Both the position numbers and the translations under genes were made by a program. This document shows, one piece after another, positions 16,979-24,005 of a stretch of DNA of 41,713 nucleotides. Numbering within the stretch: the stretch's first letter is position 1; every line of letters starts with the position of its first letter. Location: assembly GCA_016783745.1 (NCBI GenBank), contig JADHVZ010000017.1, positions 1-41,713 of the forward strand. The letters are read 5' to 3'. Source of the stretch: Candidatus Omnitrophota bacterium. GTDB taxonomy: Bacteria > Omnitrophota > Gorgyraeia > JAHIPI01. The notes beneath the pieces were generated by a model that had not been told where the DNA came from, ran no database searches, and saw only the letters and a list, made by a program, of their open reading frames with translations.

Positions 16979-17168
16979 GTTACGTAACGTTACAGCTCTC
17001 TGGTTGTTCGCATATCGTTAATCGTTTATTGTTGATCGTATATTCGGTTTTCGGTTCTCGGTTTACGGTTTTCGGTAAAAGAATCCGAGAACCGAACACC
17101 GAGAACCTATAACCAAATTACGAGCGCCTCTCGAGAAATAACAAACAATTCAAGAGCACAGTAACATA
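16979..17168. repeat. Composite heptad hairpin with conserved outer flanks
   Basis: The core (17014-17107) has tandem 7-mers ATCGTTA, ATCGTTT, ATTGTTG, ATCGTAT, then TTCTCGG/TTTACGG/TTTTCGG units, and the complement CCGAGAACCGAACACC returns in the second half. The outer part pairs GTTAC-AGCTCT with AGAGC-AC-AGTAAC. ATAACAAACAATTCAAGAG near 17148 matches the elements at 10.4 and 20.4 kb. It fills the 219-base space between tRNA-Leu and tRNA-Val. Confidence 0.75.
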
Positions 17169-17178
17169 CGTGGAATGC

Positions 17179-17256
17179 TGGTGGGCAGCACAGGACTCGA
17201 ACCTGTGACCCCTACCATGTCAAGGTAGTGCTCTAACCAATCTGAGCTAGCTGCCC
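17179..17256 (-). tRNA. tRNA-Val (anticodon GAC)
   Basis: The acceptor GGGCAGC pairs with GCTGCCC, followed by A and an encoded CCA. The anticodon loop TTGACAT between CTACC and GGTAG gives GAC. The T-arm is CACAGGTTCGAGTCCTGTG. D-loop GTTAG present. Confidence 0.95.
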
Positions 17257-17269
17257 GCATTCGTGAATT

Positions 17270-17345
17270 TGGAGGCGGCGAGCGGATTCGAACCGCTGCA
17301 TTAGAGTTTTGCAGACTCCTCCCTTAGCCCCTTGGGTACGCCGCC
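17270..17345 (-). tRNA. tRNA-Cys (anticodon GCA)
   Basis: The acceptor GGCGGCG pairs with CGCCGCC, followed by T and encoded CCA. The anticodon loop CTGCAAA between GGAGT and ACTCT gives GCA. The T-arm is AGCGGTTCGAATCCGCT. The U discriminator is the known identity element for CysRS. 13 bases from tRNA-Val, so probably co-transcribed. Confidence 0.95.
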
Positions 17346-17375
17346 ATATTTGTCAAATAAAACACTGTTTCGAAT

Positions 17376-17418
17376 AAAAAAGCACTTAAGATTGCTTACC
17401 TACCTTAAGTGCTTTTTT
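17376..17418 (-). terminator. Intrinsic terminator after the pseudopilin gene
   Basis: AAAAAGCACTTAAG (17377-17390) and its complement CTTAAGTGCTTTTT form a long stem with a 13-base loop; A- and T-runs flank it, so it works in both directions. It lies 42 bases after the pseudopilin stop and ahead of tRNA-Cys. Confidence 0.85.
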
Positions 17419-17459
17419 TAGCATTAGTTCTTGAACATTACCCGTAGACCTTAGTCTTT

Positions 17460-18044
17460 TTAATTCTGGCCCGCCAATTGACTCCAGTCTGTTACATCAG
17501 TAGTATAAAGAACGCCTGTGCTACTGCCAGGTGTCCACTTTACATGGCCTCCCACAAACAAGACGTTTACGCCCCCTTGGCCGTGATTATCGTCATCCGC
17601 CACAACACCGCCCGCCGCAATGCCGTTATCAGAACCTATTGGCATTGTTGAGCGGTTCGATTCATTCAGGCCCATGTCATACGCGTAGCTGGAATTGCTA
17701 AGGGTTATTCCGTCAGAGATAGCATCCGTTGCCTTGTCGTCACTCGGACAATCAAATATCTGTGCCGTATCAAGATAAGTGCTATATAAAACACCTAACG
17801 CCTGATATTGAAAAGCAACCCCCACACCTGCAAGTTCCGGAAACTTCTCTTCCCAGTCCGCCGCATAAAGGTGAAGTGCTACACCGATCTGCCTTAAGTT
17901 ACTCGCGCACCCTGTGCGGCGTGCCTTCTCTCTCGCCTTTTGCACGGCAGGCGTTAAAAACGCTGCAAGAATACCTATAATTGCGATAACCACAAGAAGC
18001 TCTATGAGGGTAAATCCCCATGCCCTTCTTTTCAAAAAAAACAT
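17460..18044 (-). CDS. Type II secretion/type IV-pilin-like prepilin (DUF1559 type)
   Basis: 194 residues. The N-terminus is a class III prepilin signal: basic leader RRAWG, cleavage before [18 protein letters not shown] with the conserved Glu at +5, then [32 protein letters not shown]. The C-terminal motif [17 protein letters not shown] matches the H-X9-DG end of DUF1559 pseudopilins, with G in place of D. These are abundant in PVC-group bacteria and are processed by prepilin peptidase in the inner membrane; their substrate or fibre is mostly unknown. TAGGAGG lies 7 bases before the ATG. No secretion machinery is adjacent, and the gene has its own promoter and terminator. Confidence 0.92.
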   Translation of the reverse strand: MFFLKRRAWGFTLIELLVVIAIIGILAAFLTPAVQKAREKARRTGCASNLRQIGVALHLYAADWEEKFPELAGVGVAFQYQALGVLYSTYLDTAQIFDCPSDDKATDAISDGITLSNSSYAYDMGLNESNRSTMPIGSDNGIAAGGVVADDDNHGQGGVNVLFVGGHVKWTPGSSTGVLYTTDVTDWSQLAGQN

Positions 18045-18102
18045 ATCCGCCTCCTATTTTGTTAGTAGACCATTAAATGATAAAGATAATTATATTACCT
18101 AA

Positions 18103-18131
18103 AGGATACCATAGGGACATTGCTTTGTCAA
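18103..18131 (-). promoter_or_regulatory. Sigma-70 promoter of the pseudopilin gene
   Basis: On the minus strand TTGACA (18131-18126), a 17-base spacer and TATCCT (18108-18103). The start would be near 18096, a 50-base leader. It sits in the gap after the coaB stop. Confidence 0.75.
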
Positions 18132-18151
18132 GGGTAAATAATTACCTGATA

Positions 18152-18808
18152 TCACATTCGATAATCCTCGATATTTTCGATAATAAGACGGGCAATACTG
18201 CGCTTGGATCTGCCCTTTAGAACGCTCATCTTGCCGTTTTTATCGACTATAGCGACATCCTTAGCCCCCCGGCCAAATGGATCCAGCCCTTTTGCCGCCT
18301 GATTTATCACGATAATATCTAAATTTTTTGATTTTAACTTTTCCCGCGCGTTTTCAATAGGATTGTTAGTTTCCAGTGAAAAACCCACAAGAATCCTTCT
18401 GCCCTTCTTTCTGCCAAGGGCGGCAAGTATATCAGGATTTCTCTTCAGTTTTAAATAAACGGTATCCTTAGAAGCTTTTTTTATCTTCTGTTTAGAAACA
18501 GCGGCCGGCCGGAAATCAGAAACAGCAGCCGTCATTATAACACAATCGGCTCTTTTGAAAAATCTCAGCACTTCTTTTTTCATCTGGCGCGCGTCTTTGA
18601 TCCGGACAAACCTGATACCTTTCGGAGGAACAAGAGCTGTAGGCCCGCTAATAAGTATTACTTTATAGCGCTTTCTCTTCGCCTGGCGCGCGAGTTCGAA
18701 ACCCATTCTCCCCGTCGAATGATTCGACAGAAAACGCACCGGGTCCAGAGGCTCTATAGTGGGGCCGGCTGTGATAAGGATGGTTTTACGCGGCGGCTTT
18801 CTGGTCAT
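18152..18808 (-). CDS. coaB: Phosphopantothenoylcysteine synthetase (stand-alone CoaB)
   Basis: 218 residues, equal to the C-terminal half of the usual CoaBC (Dfp) fusion. ITAGPTIEPLDPVRFLSNHSTGRMG is the N-terminal nucleotide-binding signature; MTAAVSDFRP and LVGFSLETNN are the conserved core, and LDIIVINQA carries the conserved Asn. It joins 4'-phosphopantothenate to cysteine with a nucleotide triphosphate, the second step toward CoA. Its start overlaps the coaC stop by 4 bases (ATGA), so the two are translationally coupled rather than fused. Confidence 0.93.
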   Translation of the reverse strand: MTRKPPRKTILITAGPTIEPLDPVRFLSNHSTGRMGFELARQAKRKRYKVILISGPTALVPPKGIRFVRIKDARQMKKEVLRFFKRADCVIMTAAVSDFRPAAVSKQKIKKASKDTVYLKLKRNPDILAALGRKKGRRILVGFSLETNNPIENAREKLKSKNLDIIVINQAAKGLDPFGRGAKDVAIVDKNGKMSVLKGRSKRSIARLIIENIEDYRM

Positions 18809-19344
18809 TTTAGAGATTTTTTTACGGCTTGGATTATATCTTTGAGGTCAGCAATGTGGCCTGTGCCCGCATAACCGCAGGCAAGATGTCCCCGTTTGGG
18901 GCCTACAAATTTATATCCGAATCTTTTGAGCCGGGCAATGTTTTCCTGCGTGGCTTTATGGTTATACATCCTGTCATTCATCGCGGGAGCGATGACTACC
19001 GCGGACTTAGCGGATAAAACGGCCGCGCTTAACGCGCAATCAGCCGACCCTTGAGCAAGCTCAGCGATAATATCAGCGCTCGCCGGGGCTATCAGTATGA
19101 CATCCGCCCATTCAGCCAGTGATACATGACAGACATCCCATTTTTCAGGCAGCTCAAACATATCAGTCACCACCTTATTCCCGGATAAGGTCTGCAGGGT
19201 AAGGGGTGTTATAAAATGTCCGGCGTCACGGGACATCACAGCCTTCACATCATGGCCCTTTTTTCTAAGCGCGCCTATAATATCGCAGCTTTTATATGCC
19301 GCTATACTTCCTGAGACTCCCAGCAATATATTTTTTCCGGCCAT
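18805..19344 (-). CDS. coaC: Phosphopantothenoylcysteine decarboxylase (stand-alone CoaC)
   Basis: 179 residues, a flavoprotein of the HFCD family. GVSGSIAAYK binds FMN, the catalytic His lies in CHVSLAEWAD, APAMNDRMYNH is the PxMNxxMW substrate clamp (Tyr in the last aromatic place), and the lid Cys is in GHLACGYAGTG. It decarboxylates phosphopantothenoylcysteine to phosphopantetheine. It shares its first base with the rpoZ stop, so rpoZ-coaC-coaB form a tight operon, the same order as in bacteria with the fused gene. Confidence 0.95.
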   Translation of the reverse strand: MAGKNILLGVSGSIAAYKSCDIIGALRKKGHDVKAVMSRDAGHFITPLTLQTLSGNKVVTDMFELPEKWDVCHVSLAEWADVILIAPASADIIAELAQGSADCALSAAVLSAKSAVVIAPAMNDRMYNHKATQENIARLKRFGYKFVGPKRGHLACGYAGTGHIADLKDIIQAVKKSLK

Positions 19345-19550
19345 CAGTCTTTGCTTTCTGTTACCTCGTAGTTTATCTTGCCCTGTTTGATCTCCTCAAG
19401 CGCTACAGTGGACAGCTTTACTTTGGGGCCTAATTCCACAAGCATCTGGCTGCCATGATTAAGTTCAACTGCCCGTCGAGAAGCAAGGTTGACTAGCTTA
19501 TATCTTGAGCTTACCTGCTTCAATAGGTCTTCTATGGGGACATCTGGCAT
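19344..19550 (-). CDS. rpoZ: RNA polymerase omega subunit
   Basis: 68 residues. IEDLLKQVSSRYKLVNLASRRAVELN contains the conserved omega helix that clamps the beta-prime C-terminus, and VALEEIKQGKINYE is the usual second block. It stabilises RNA polymerase and is part of the ppGpp site in proteobacteria. It follows gmk by 23 bases; gmk-rpoZ-coaBC is a common bacterial order. Confidence 0.93.
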   Translation of the reverse strand: MPDVPIEDLLKQVSSRYKLVNLASRRAVELNHGSQMLVELGPKVKLSTVALEEIKQGKINYEVTESKD

Positions 19551-19573
19551 ATTTTATCCTCTTACCATTATTT

Positions 19574-20152
19574 TCATTTACCGACCTTGCACCGTTCGGC
19601 CTTTATGATGGCCTTCAGTTTGCCGGTAGCCTTACTTAGATTATCATTTACCACGTTATATGTATACATGGGCAGATACGAAAGTTCTATTCTGGCTATT
19701 TTTATCCTCTTCGATATCTCAAAGTGGTCGTCTGTCTTCCTGTTCCGCAGTCTTTTTTCAAGCTCCGTTATGGACGGAGGCGTAATAAAAATAAATGCCG
19801 CCGAGGGAAAGAGTTTCTTTATCTTCATCGCGCCTTTTACGTCGATCGCGAGGACTACATCAGTGCCTTCGTCAAGGAGCTTTAATACATTATCCTTAGG
19901 CGTGCCGTAATAAAACCCGAAATTCCTGGCCCACTCCAGCATGTTGTTTTTTTTCTTGTGCCTTTCGAATTCCTCCGGAGTGACGAAAAAATAATCCCGC
20001 TTGTTTTTCTCGCCTCGCCGCGGCGGCCGTGTTGTAAAGGATACCGACCGCCTGATGCGCGGCATCCTCTCGAGGAGCCTCTCGCACAGCGTTGTCTTGC
20101 CGCATCCGCTCGGCGCTGATATTATAAAAAGCTTTCCCGGTCTCTTTTTCAT
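19574..20152 (-). CDS. gmk: Guanylate kinase
   Basis: 192 residues. The P-loop is SAPSGCGKTTL; the GMP-binding block is SVSFTTRPPRRGE and RDYFFV; the lid and C-terminal region (RKTDDHFEISKRI) is complete. It phosphorylates GMP to GDP. First gene of gmk-rpoZ-coaC-coaB; a 285-base space with a repeat element separates it from yicC. Confidence 0.96.
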   Translation of the reverse strand: MKKRPGKLFIISAPSGCGKTTLCERLLERMPRIRRSVSFTTRPPRRGEKNKRDYFFVTPEEFERHKKKNNMLEWARNFGFYYGTPKDNVLKLLDEGTDVVLAIDVKGAMKIKKLFPSAAFIFITPPSITELEKRLRNRKTDDHFEISKRIKIARIELSYLPMYTYNVVNDNLSKATGKLKAIIKAERCKVGK

Positions 20153-20177
20153 AAAAAACTTATAAATATTTTCAATT

Positions 20178-20404
20178 ATGGATGTTACGAAAGGTTACGT
20201 AAGGTTACGAAAAGTTACGATATGTTACAACATCCCTGGTTATTGGTTGTTCATATATCGTTAATCGTTTATCGTTGATCGTATATCGTTTTTGTTGATG
20301 TCCTCCACCGGATTTGTACGATTAACGATCAACGATATACGATAAACGAATTACAAGCGTTCTGCGAAATAACAAACGATTCGAGAGCACATGTAATATT
20401 TATG
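20178..20404. repeat. Composite heptad hairpin (GTTACG and ATCGTTN units)
   Basis: It starts with five GTTACG-type units at 8-9 base spacing (20183-20228). Then a 7-base array ATCGTTA, ATCGTTT, ATCGTTG, ATCGTAT, ATCGTTT follows (20258-20291), and the complementary array ACGATTA, ACGATCA, ACGATAT, ACGATAA (20318-20346). The tail AATAACAAACGATTCGAGAGC matches the elements at 10.4 and 17.1 kb. Nothing else is seen in this gap between yicC and gmk. Confidence 0.8.
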
Positions 20405-20437
20405 GGAATGAGTGAATATCACCAATACAAAGAACCG

Positions 20438-21316
20438 TTACTCTATGTTCTTCACCTGCTCGCGGATCTTCTCTATCTCACTCTTAATCTTTATGACGTG
20501 ATTTGATATCTGGAAATCGCTGGACTTCGCGCCGATGGTATTTGCTTCTCTCATAAGCTCCTGCCCTATAAAATCCAGCGTCTTTCCCGTTTCTCCTCCG
20601 GAGTGCAGGAATTTCTCGAAGTTTTTCACGTGGCTCGCGACCCGTATCATCTCCTCGGTCACATCGCAGTTTTTGGCGTAGATGGCCACTTCCTGAGCCA
20701 GGCGGACTTTATCCACGGCGACTCCGCCGGACAATTCCTTTACTCTCTTGGAGAATTCGCTCTTGTAATGCCTGACGCTGACCTTCGACCTTCTCTTTAT
20801 GAAATTGATATGCCTTTTTATCTTCTTTGTCCTGTAAAGAAGGTCTTTTGAGAGGTTCCTGCCCTCCCTTGCCCTGGATGCTTCAAGCAGCTCGAGCGCC
20901 TCGTCAAGCGCCTTCTTTAAATTCCTCCATAGCAAATGCATTTTTACCATGGAATCGCTGTAGGTAAGGACTCCGGGGAACGCTATTATACGGTTTAAGT
21001 CCACTTCCCCTTTTATACCTTTTGATCTTTTGAATTTCCCGATCTCTTTTAATAAAGAAGACGCGAGCGCGTCGTCCAGGACTATTCTTTTTGTTCTTTT
21101 GGCCGCGTCCTCATAGTTGACCGCCATGTGCACCCTGCCGCGTTTTATTCTTTTTTGCATATATTCGCGGATCCTATCCTCGAATATAAAAAGACCGTTC
21201 GGCAACTTTGAGCTGAGATCGAAAAACTTATTGTTTACCGTTTTTATCTCTATCTTGAACGCTCCGAACCTGCCGCGCGATTCCCCCCGGCCGTAACCGG
21301 TCATGCTTTTTATCAT
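20438..21316 (-). CDS. yicC: YicC family endoribonuclease
   Basis: 292 residues from MIKSMTGYGRGES, the invariant start of the family; an extension nine codons upstream overlaps ndk and is rejected. The YicC N-domain (FKIEIKTVNNKFFDLSSKLP) and the DUF1732 C-domain (GKTLDFIGQELMREANTIGAK) are complete. E. coli YicC has been reported to be an RNase that helps degrade the sRNA RyhB. It starts 2 bases after the ndk stop. YicC next to gmk is a widespread pairing. Confidence 0.93.
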   Translation of the reverse strand: MIKSMTGYGRGESRGRFGAFKIEIKTVNNKFFDLSSKLPNGLFIFEDRIREYMQKRIKRGRVHMAVNYEDAAKRTKRIVLDDALASSLLKEIGKFKRSKGIKGEVDLNRIIAFPGVLTYSDSMVKMHLLWRNLKKALDEALELLEASRAREGRNLSKDLLYRTKKIKRHINFIKRRSKVSVRHYKSEFSKRVKELSGGVAVDKVRLAQEVAIYAKNCDVTEEMIRVASHVKNFEKFLHSGGETGKTLDFIGQELMREANTIGAKSSDFQISNHVIKIKSEIEKIREQVKNIE

Positions 21317-21318
21317 AT

Positions 21319-21819
21319 CTATTCCCAGATCCTTTTTTTGCAAGATGTTACATGCTCTTCTTTGGTCTTATAGATATCCTCAATTATTTCATCGGGCTCA
21401 AACCAGAGCTTGATCTCCCGCTCAGCTTCTTCTTTTGTGGCGGAGGCATGGATCACATTCTCGTAAACGCCTTTTGTGGTTATCCTTCCGTAGGCCCCTC
21501 TTATGGAAACAGGGTCCGCCTCTTCCGGATTAGTCGCGCCGCAGATCTCCTTGACCTTATTTATAGCGCCGGGGCCGTAGTACACCATTGCCATTACTTT
21601 GCGCTTATGAAATTCCCCGACGATATACCTGATAAGCTCATCAAAAAACGGCTTTTCTTTCATGTGGCAATAATGTTCTTCGGCAAGCTCTCTCGGAACT
21701 CTGACGATCTTTGCCGCTATTATATCCAGTTTTGTCTCTGATAGGCGCGCGAGAACGTTTCCTGTGAGGGATTTTTTCAAGCCATCGGGCTTGATGAGTA
21801 CCAATGTCGGTTCGGGCAT
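21319..21819 (-). CDS. ndk: Nucleoside diphosphate kinase
   Basis: 166 residues, slightly longer than the usual 140-150 because of a C-terminal tail (YKTKEEHVTSCKKRIWE). TLVLIKPDGLKKSLTG is the family start. The active-site block reads NVIHASATKEEAEREI, with the phosphohistidine in IHAS in place of NxxHGSD, and MVYYGPGAI replaces the usual MVWEGxNAV. It equilibrates NTP pools. The substitutions around the His place it in a divergent branch, but the His itself is kept. Confidence 0.93.
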   Translation of the reverse strand: MPEPTLVLIKPDGLKKSLTGNVLARLSETKLDIIAAKIVRVPRELAEEHYCHMKEKPFFDELIRYIVGEFHKRKVMAMVYYGPGAINKVKEICGATNPEEADPVSIRGAYGRITTKGVYENVIHASATKEEAEREIKLWFEPDEIIEDIYKTKEEHVTSCKKRIWE

Positions 21820-21911
21820 TTATCCTCCGCATAAATGTACTTAAAAATGCATTGTACCAGCAAACATAAATTTAGTCAATATTTTTTTGTAACAACTTAA
21901 ATAATATGGGG

Positions 21912-22760
21912 TTACCTCATTTTTATTAAATTGTAGACCCTCTCAAGGTCTTCGAGTGTGAAATAATCCACCACTATCTTGCCTCTTTTTTTCCCGTGTT
22001 GTATCTTTACCTTTGTGCCAAGAAAACGTTGGAGCTCTTCCTCAAAAAACATGACCTTATGATCTCTTGTTTTCGGGGCTTCTACATGGGACATCATAGC
22101 TTTTTTCCTGCTGACTATATTCTCAGTTTCCCTTACTGAAAGCCCATTGCGGACTACGCGGTTTGCCAACTTCATAATAGTGTGCTCTCCTGTAAGAGCG
22201 AGCAGCGCGCGGGCATGCCCCATAGTAAGTTCATTGTTCGAGACAAGTTCCTGAACTCTCCGCGGAAGCCCGAGCAACCGGATCGTATTAGAGATAGTCG
22301 TCCTGTCCTTGCCCACAGCCCTTGCAACCTCCTCCTGGTTGAAGCCGAACTCGTTCATCAGCCGATTGAAGGCCTTGGCTTCCTCTATCGCATTAAGCTC
22401 TTCCCGCTGGATGTTTTCTATCAAAGATAGCTCAAGCGCGCCTACATCGCTTACTTCCTTCACTATAATGGGGATCTGAGTAAGATCCAGCTCTTTTGCG
22501 GCCCGTAATCGCCTCTCACCCGCAATAAGCTCATAATCGCCGTCCTTCTCTCTGACTATTACAGGTTGGATCACACCCTTTTCCCTTATGGACTGTACGA
22601 GCTCATCCAGCCTCTTTTTATCAAAGTTCTCCCTGGGCTGGAAAGGGTTCGGTTTTATGCGATTAACATTTACAAGAGAGTCGCTGACATTCTTGTGAGT
22701 TTCTTCAACGCGCTCCGGTATCAAAGCGCTGAGTCCTTTGCCTAATGCTTTTTTTTCCAT
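21912..22760 (-). CDS. parB: Chromosome partitioning protein ParB (Spo0J)
   Basis: 282 residues. KALGKGLSALIPE is the canonical N-terminus. The CTPase/ParB-N domain has NPFQPRENFD, IREKGVIQPVIVR and GERRLRAAKEL (the CTP-binding GERRxRA). The helix-turn-helix region is RTTISNTIRLLGLP and the C-terminal dimer domain ends VYNLIKMR. ParB loads as a CTP-gated clamp at parS and bridges to ParA and SMC. A heptad hairpin lies between parA and parB in the operon. Confidence 0.97.
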   Translation of the reverse strand: MEKKALGKGLSALIPERVEETHKNVSDSLVNVNRIKPNPFQPRENFDKKRLDELVQSIREKGVIQPVIVREKDGDYELIAGERRLRAAKELDLTQIPIIVKEVSDVGALELSLIENIQREELNAIEEAKAFNRLMNEFGFNQEEVARAVGKDRTTISNTIRLLGLPRRVQELVSNNELTMGHARALLALTGEHTIMKLANRVVRNGLSVRETENIVSRKKAMMSHVEAPKTRDHKVMFFEEELQRFLGTKVKIQHGKKRGKIVVDYFTLEDLERVYNLIKMR

Positions 22761-22780
22761 GTAGGGTCTCCTTATTAAGG

Positions 22781-22845
22781 CGGTGTTCGGTTTTCGGTGT
22801 TCGGTTTTCGGGAAAAGGATCCGAGAACCGAGAACCGAGAACCGC
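22781..22845. repeat. Heptad hairpin (GTTTTCG/GTGTTCG type) between parA and parB
   Basis: Four 7-base units GTGTTCG GTTTTCG GTGTTCG GTTTTCG, a short loop with GGAAAAGGAT, then three 7-base complementary units of CCGAGAA. A clean example of the heptad design. Confidence 0.85.
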
Positions 22846-22870
22846 TTATACTATTAACAAACCTCAATCC

Positions 22871-23704
22871 CTATTCCCCAGAACTCTCTGTTGTCTCTCC
22901 CACCAAATTATCTATAACATTCCTATTATCAACGGCTTGAGATATTTCTAATCCTTGAACTTCCTGAGCTAATTGTTGATATTTTTTTGCCCCTATGGAG
23001 GCCATATCATAAAGCGCGATCGGCTTTCCAAAGCTTGGCGCTTCCGTGAGCTTGATGTTTCTGGGGATCACTGTCTCGTAGACCTTATCCTTGAAATAGT
23101 TCCTTGCCTCAGCTATGACTTCGCCGGTCAGCTTTGTTCTATAATCAGCCATAGTCAAAAGCACGCCCTCTATCTGTAACGATGGATTAAGATTCTGCTG
23201 TACAAGCCCGAGCGTCTTTGTCAATTGCCCGAGTCCCTCAAGCGCATAGAATTCACACTGGATTGGTATTAAAACGGAATCTGACGCTGTAAGGGCGTTT
23301 ACTGTCAGAAGGCCCAATGATGGGGGTGAATCTATGATTATAAAATCAAACGAGTCTTTTATCGCGATCAGCGCATTTTTAAGCTTGTATTCCCGGCCTA
23401 TTGCCCCCACTAATTCCACCTCCGCACCTATCAGGTCTAGATTAGAGGGTATAATGGACAAATTTTCGATCTCCGTCTGCATTATAGTGTCACTGATCTC
23501 GGTCTTCCCCAACAATGCATGGTATATGGTGTATTGCAACGCGTTTTTGTCAATGCCGACTCCGCTTGAGGTGTTGCCCTGGGGATCCGCGTCTATTAGG
23601 AGGGTCTTCCTGCCGTCTAAAGCAAGAAAGGCGGAGAGGTTGACAGCGGTTGTTGTCTTCCCCACTCCGCCTTTTTGATTGCAAATTGCTATGATCTTGC
23701 CCAT
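22871..23704 (-). CDS. parA: Chromosome partitioning ATPase ParA (Soj)
   Basis: 277 residues from MGKIIAICNQKGGVGKTTTA; the earlier ATG ten codons upstream (23734) lies within the parS-like site and is rejected. It has the deviant Walker A KGGVGKTTT, the switch I region DADPQGNTSSG, and Walker B IIIDSPPSLG. It moves ParB-parS complexes along the nucleoid. A clear promoter and a parS-like palindrome lie just upstream. Confidence 0.97.
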   Translation of the reverse strand: MGKIIAICNQKGGVGKTTTAVNLSAFLALDGRKTLLIDADPQGNTSSGVGIDKNALQYTIYHALLGKTEISDTIMQTEIENLSIIPSNLDLIGAEVELVGAIGREYKLKNALIAIKDSFDFIIIDSPPSLGLLTVNALTASDSVLIPIQCEFYALEGLGQLTKTLGLVQQNLNPSLQIEGVLLTMADYRTKLTGEVIAEARNYFKDKVYETVIPRNIKLTEAPSFGKPIALYDMASIGAKKYQQLAQEVQGLEISQAVDNRNVIDNLVGETTESSGE

Positions 23705-23724
23705 AAAATATCTAATTTTCCAGA

Positions 23725-23740
23725 TGTTCCACATGGAACA
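23725..23740. promoter_or_regulatory. parS: parS-like centromere site
   Basis: TGTTCCACATGGAACA differs at three positions from the consensus TGTTTCACGTGAAACA, keeping the TGTT/AACA ends; two of the changes compensate each other and the third falls at the centre. It lies in the leader of parA, between promoter and start codon, and about 2.9 kb from the origin boxes, as expected for an origin-proximal parS. Confidence 0.75.
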
Positions 23741-23762
23741 CCTACTGCAAATCTTATAAGCT

Positions 23763-23791
23763 AGTATATACTAATAAAAGAGTTATGTCAA
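23763..23791 (-). promoter_or_regulatory. Sigma-70 promoter of parAB
   Basis: On the minus strand TTGACA (23791-23786), a 17-base spacer and TATACT (23768-23763). The -35 overlaps the stop codon of the jag_N gene. Transcription would start near 23756, so the parS-like site is inside the leader and ParB binding could repress the operon. Confidence 0.8.
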
Positions 23792-23994
23792 GAGGTTTGC
23801 TCAGAATTATCCGGTTTAAGCGTGACCTTCACTTTAGCAAGCTTGTTGCCGTTCATCCCGAATAGACCCTTGTTCTCTTCAGATAATATCTGTATTTTAA
23901 CCTGGTCCTTAGATACCTTTAGCTTCTTGAGGGCGAGGCCTATGGCCTCTTTTGTCGTCTTACCCTCTACCTCTATGCTCTTTTGCTGTGTCAT
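23788..23994 (-). CDS. Jag_N-only KhpB/Jag remnant
   Basis: 68 residues. KSIEVEGKTTKEAIGLALKKLKVSKDQVKIQIL and EENKGLFGMNGNKLAKVKV are the Jag_N domain that begins KhpB (Jag/EloR). The KH and R3H RNA-binding domains that normally follow are missing; the frame stops right after Jag_N and no KH or R3H coding sequence exists in the next 80 bases. The gene is in its usual place after yidC (11-base gap). The sequence is well kept, so it may be functional as a stand-alone domain, perhaps partnering a KhpB elsewhere, rather than decaying. Confidence 0.85.
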   Translation of the reverse strand: MTQQKSIEVEGKTTKEAIGLALKKLKVSKDQVKIQILSEENKGLFGMNGNKLAKVKVTLKPDNSEQTS

Positions 23995-24005
23995 GTTCCT
24001 ACCTT

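Noticed and set aside
14493-22845. Tandem short repeats as CRISPR arrays
   Set aside because: Units are 7-8 bases with no spacers and are followed by a complementary array; no cas genes are present.
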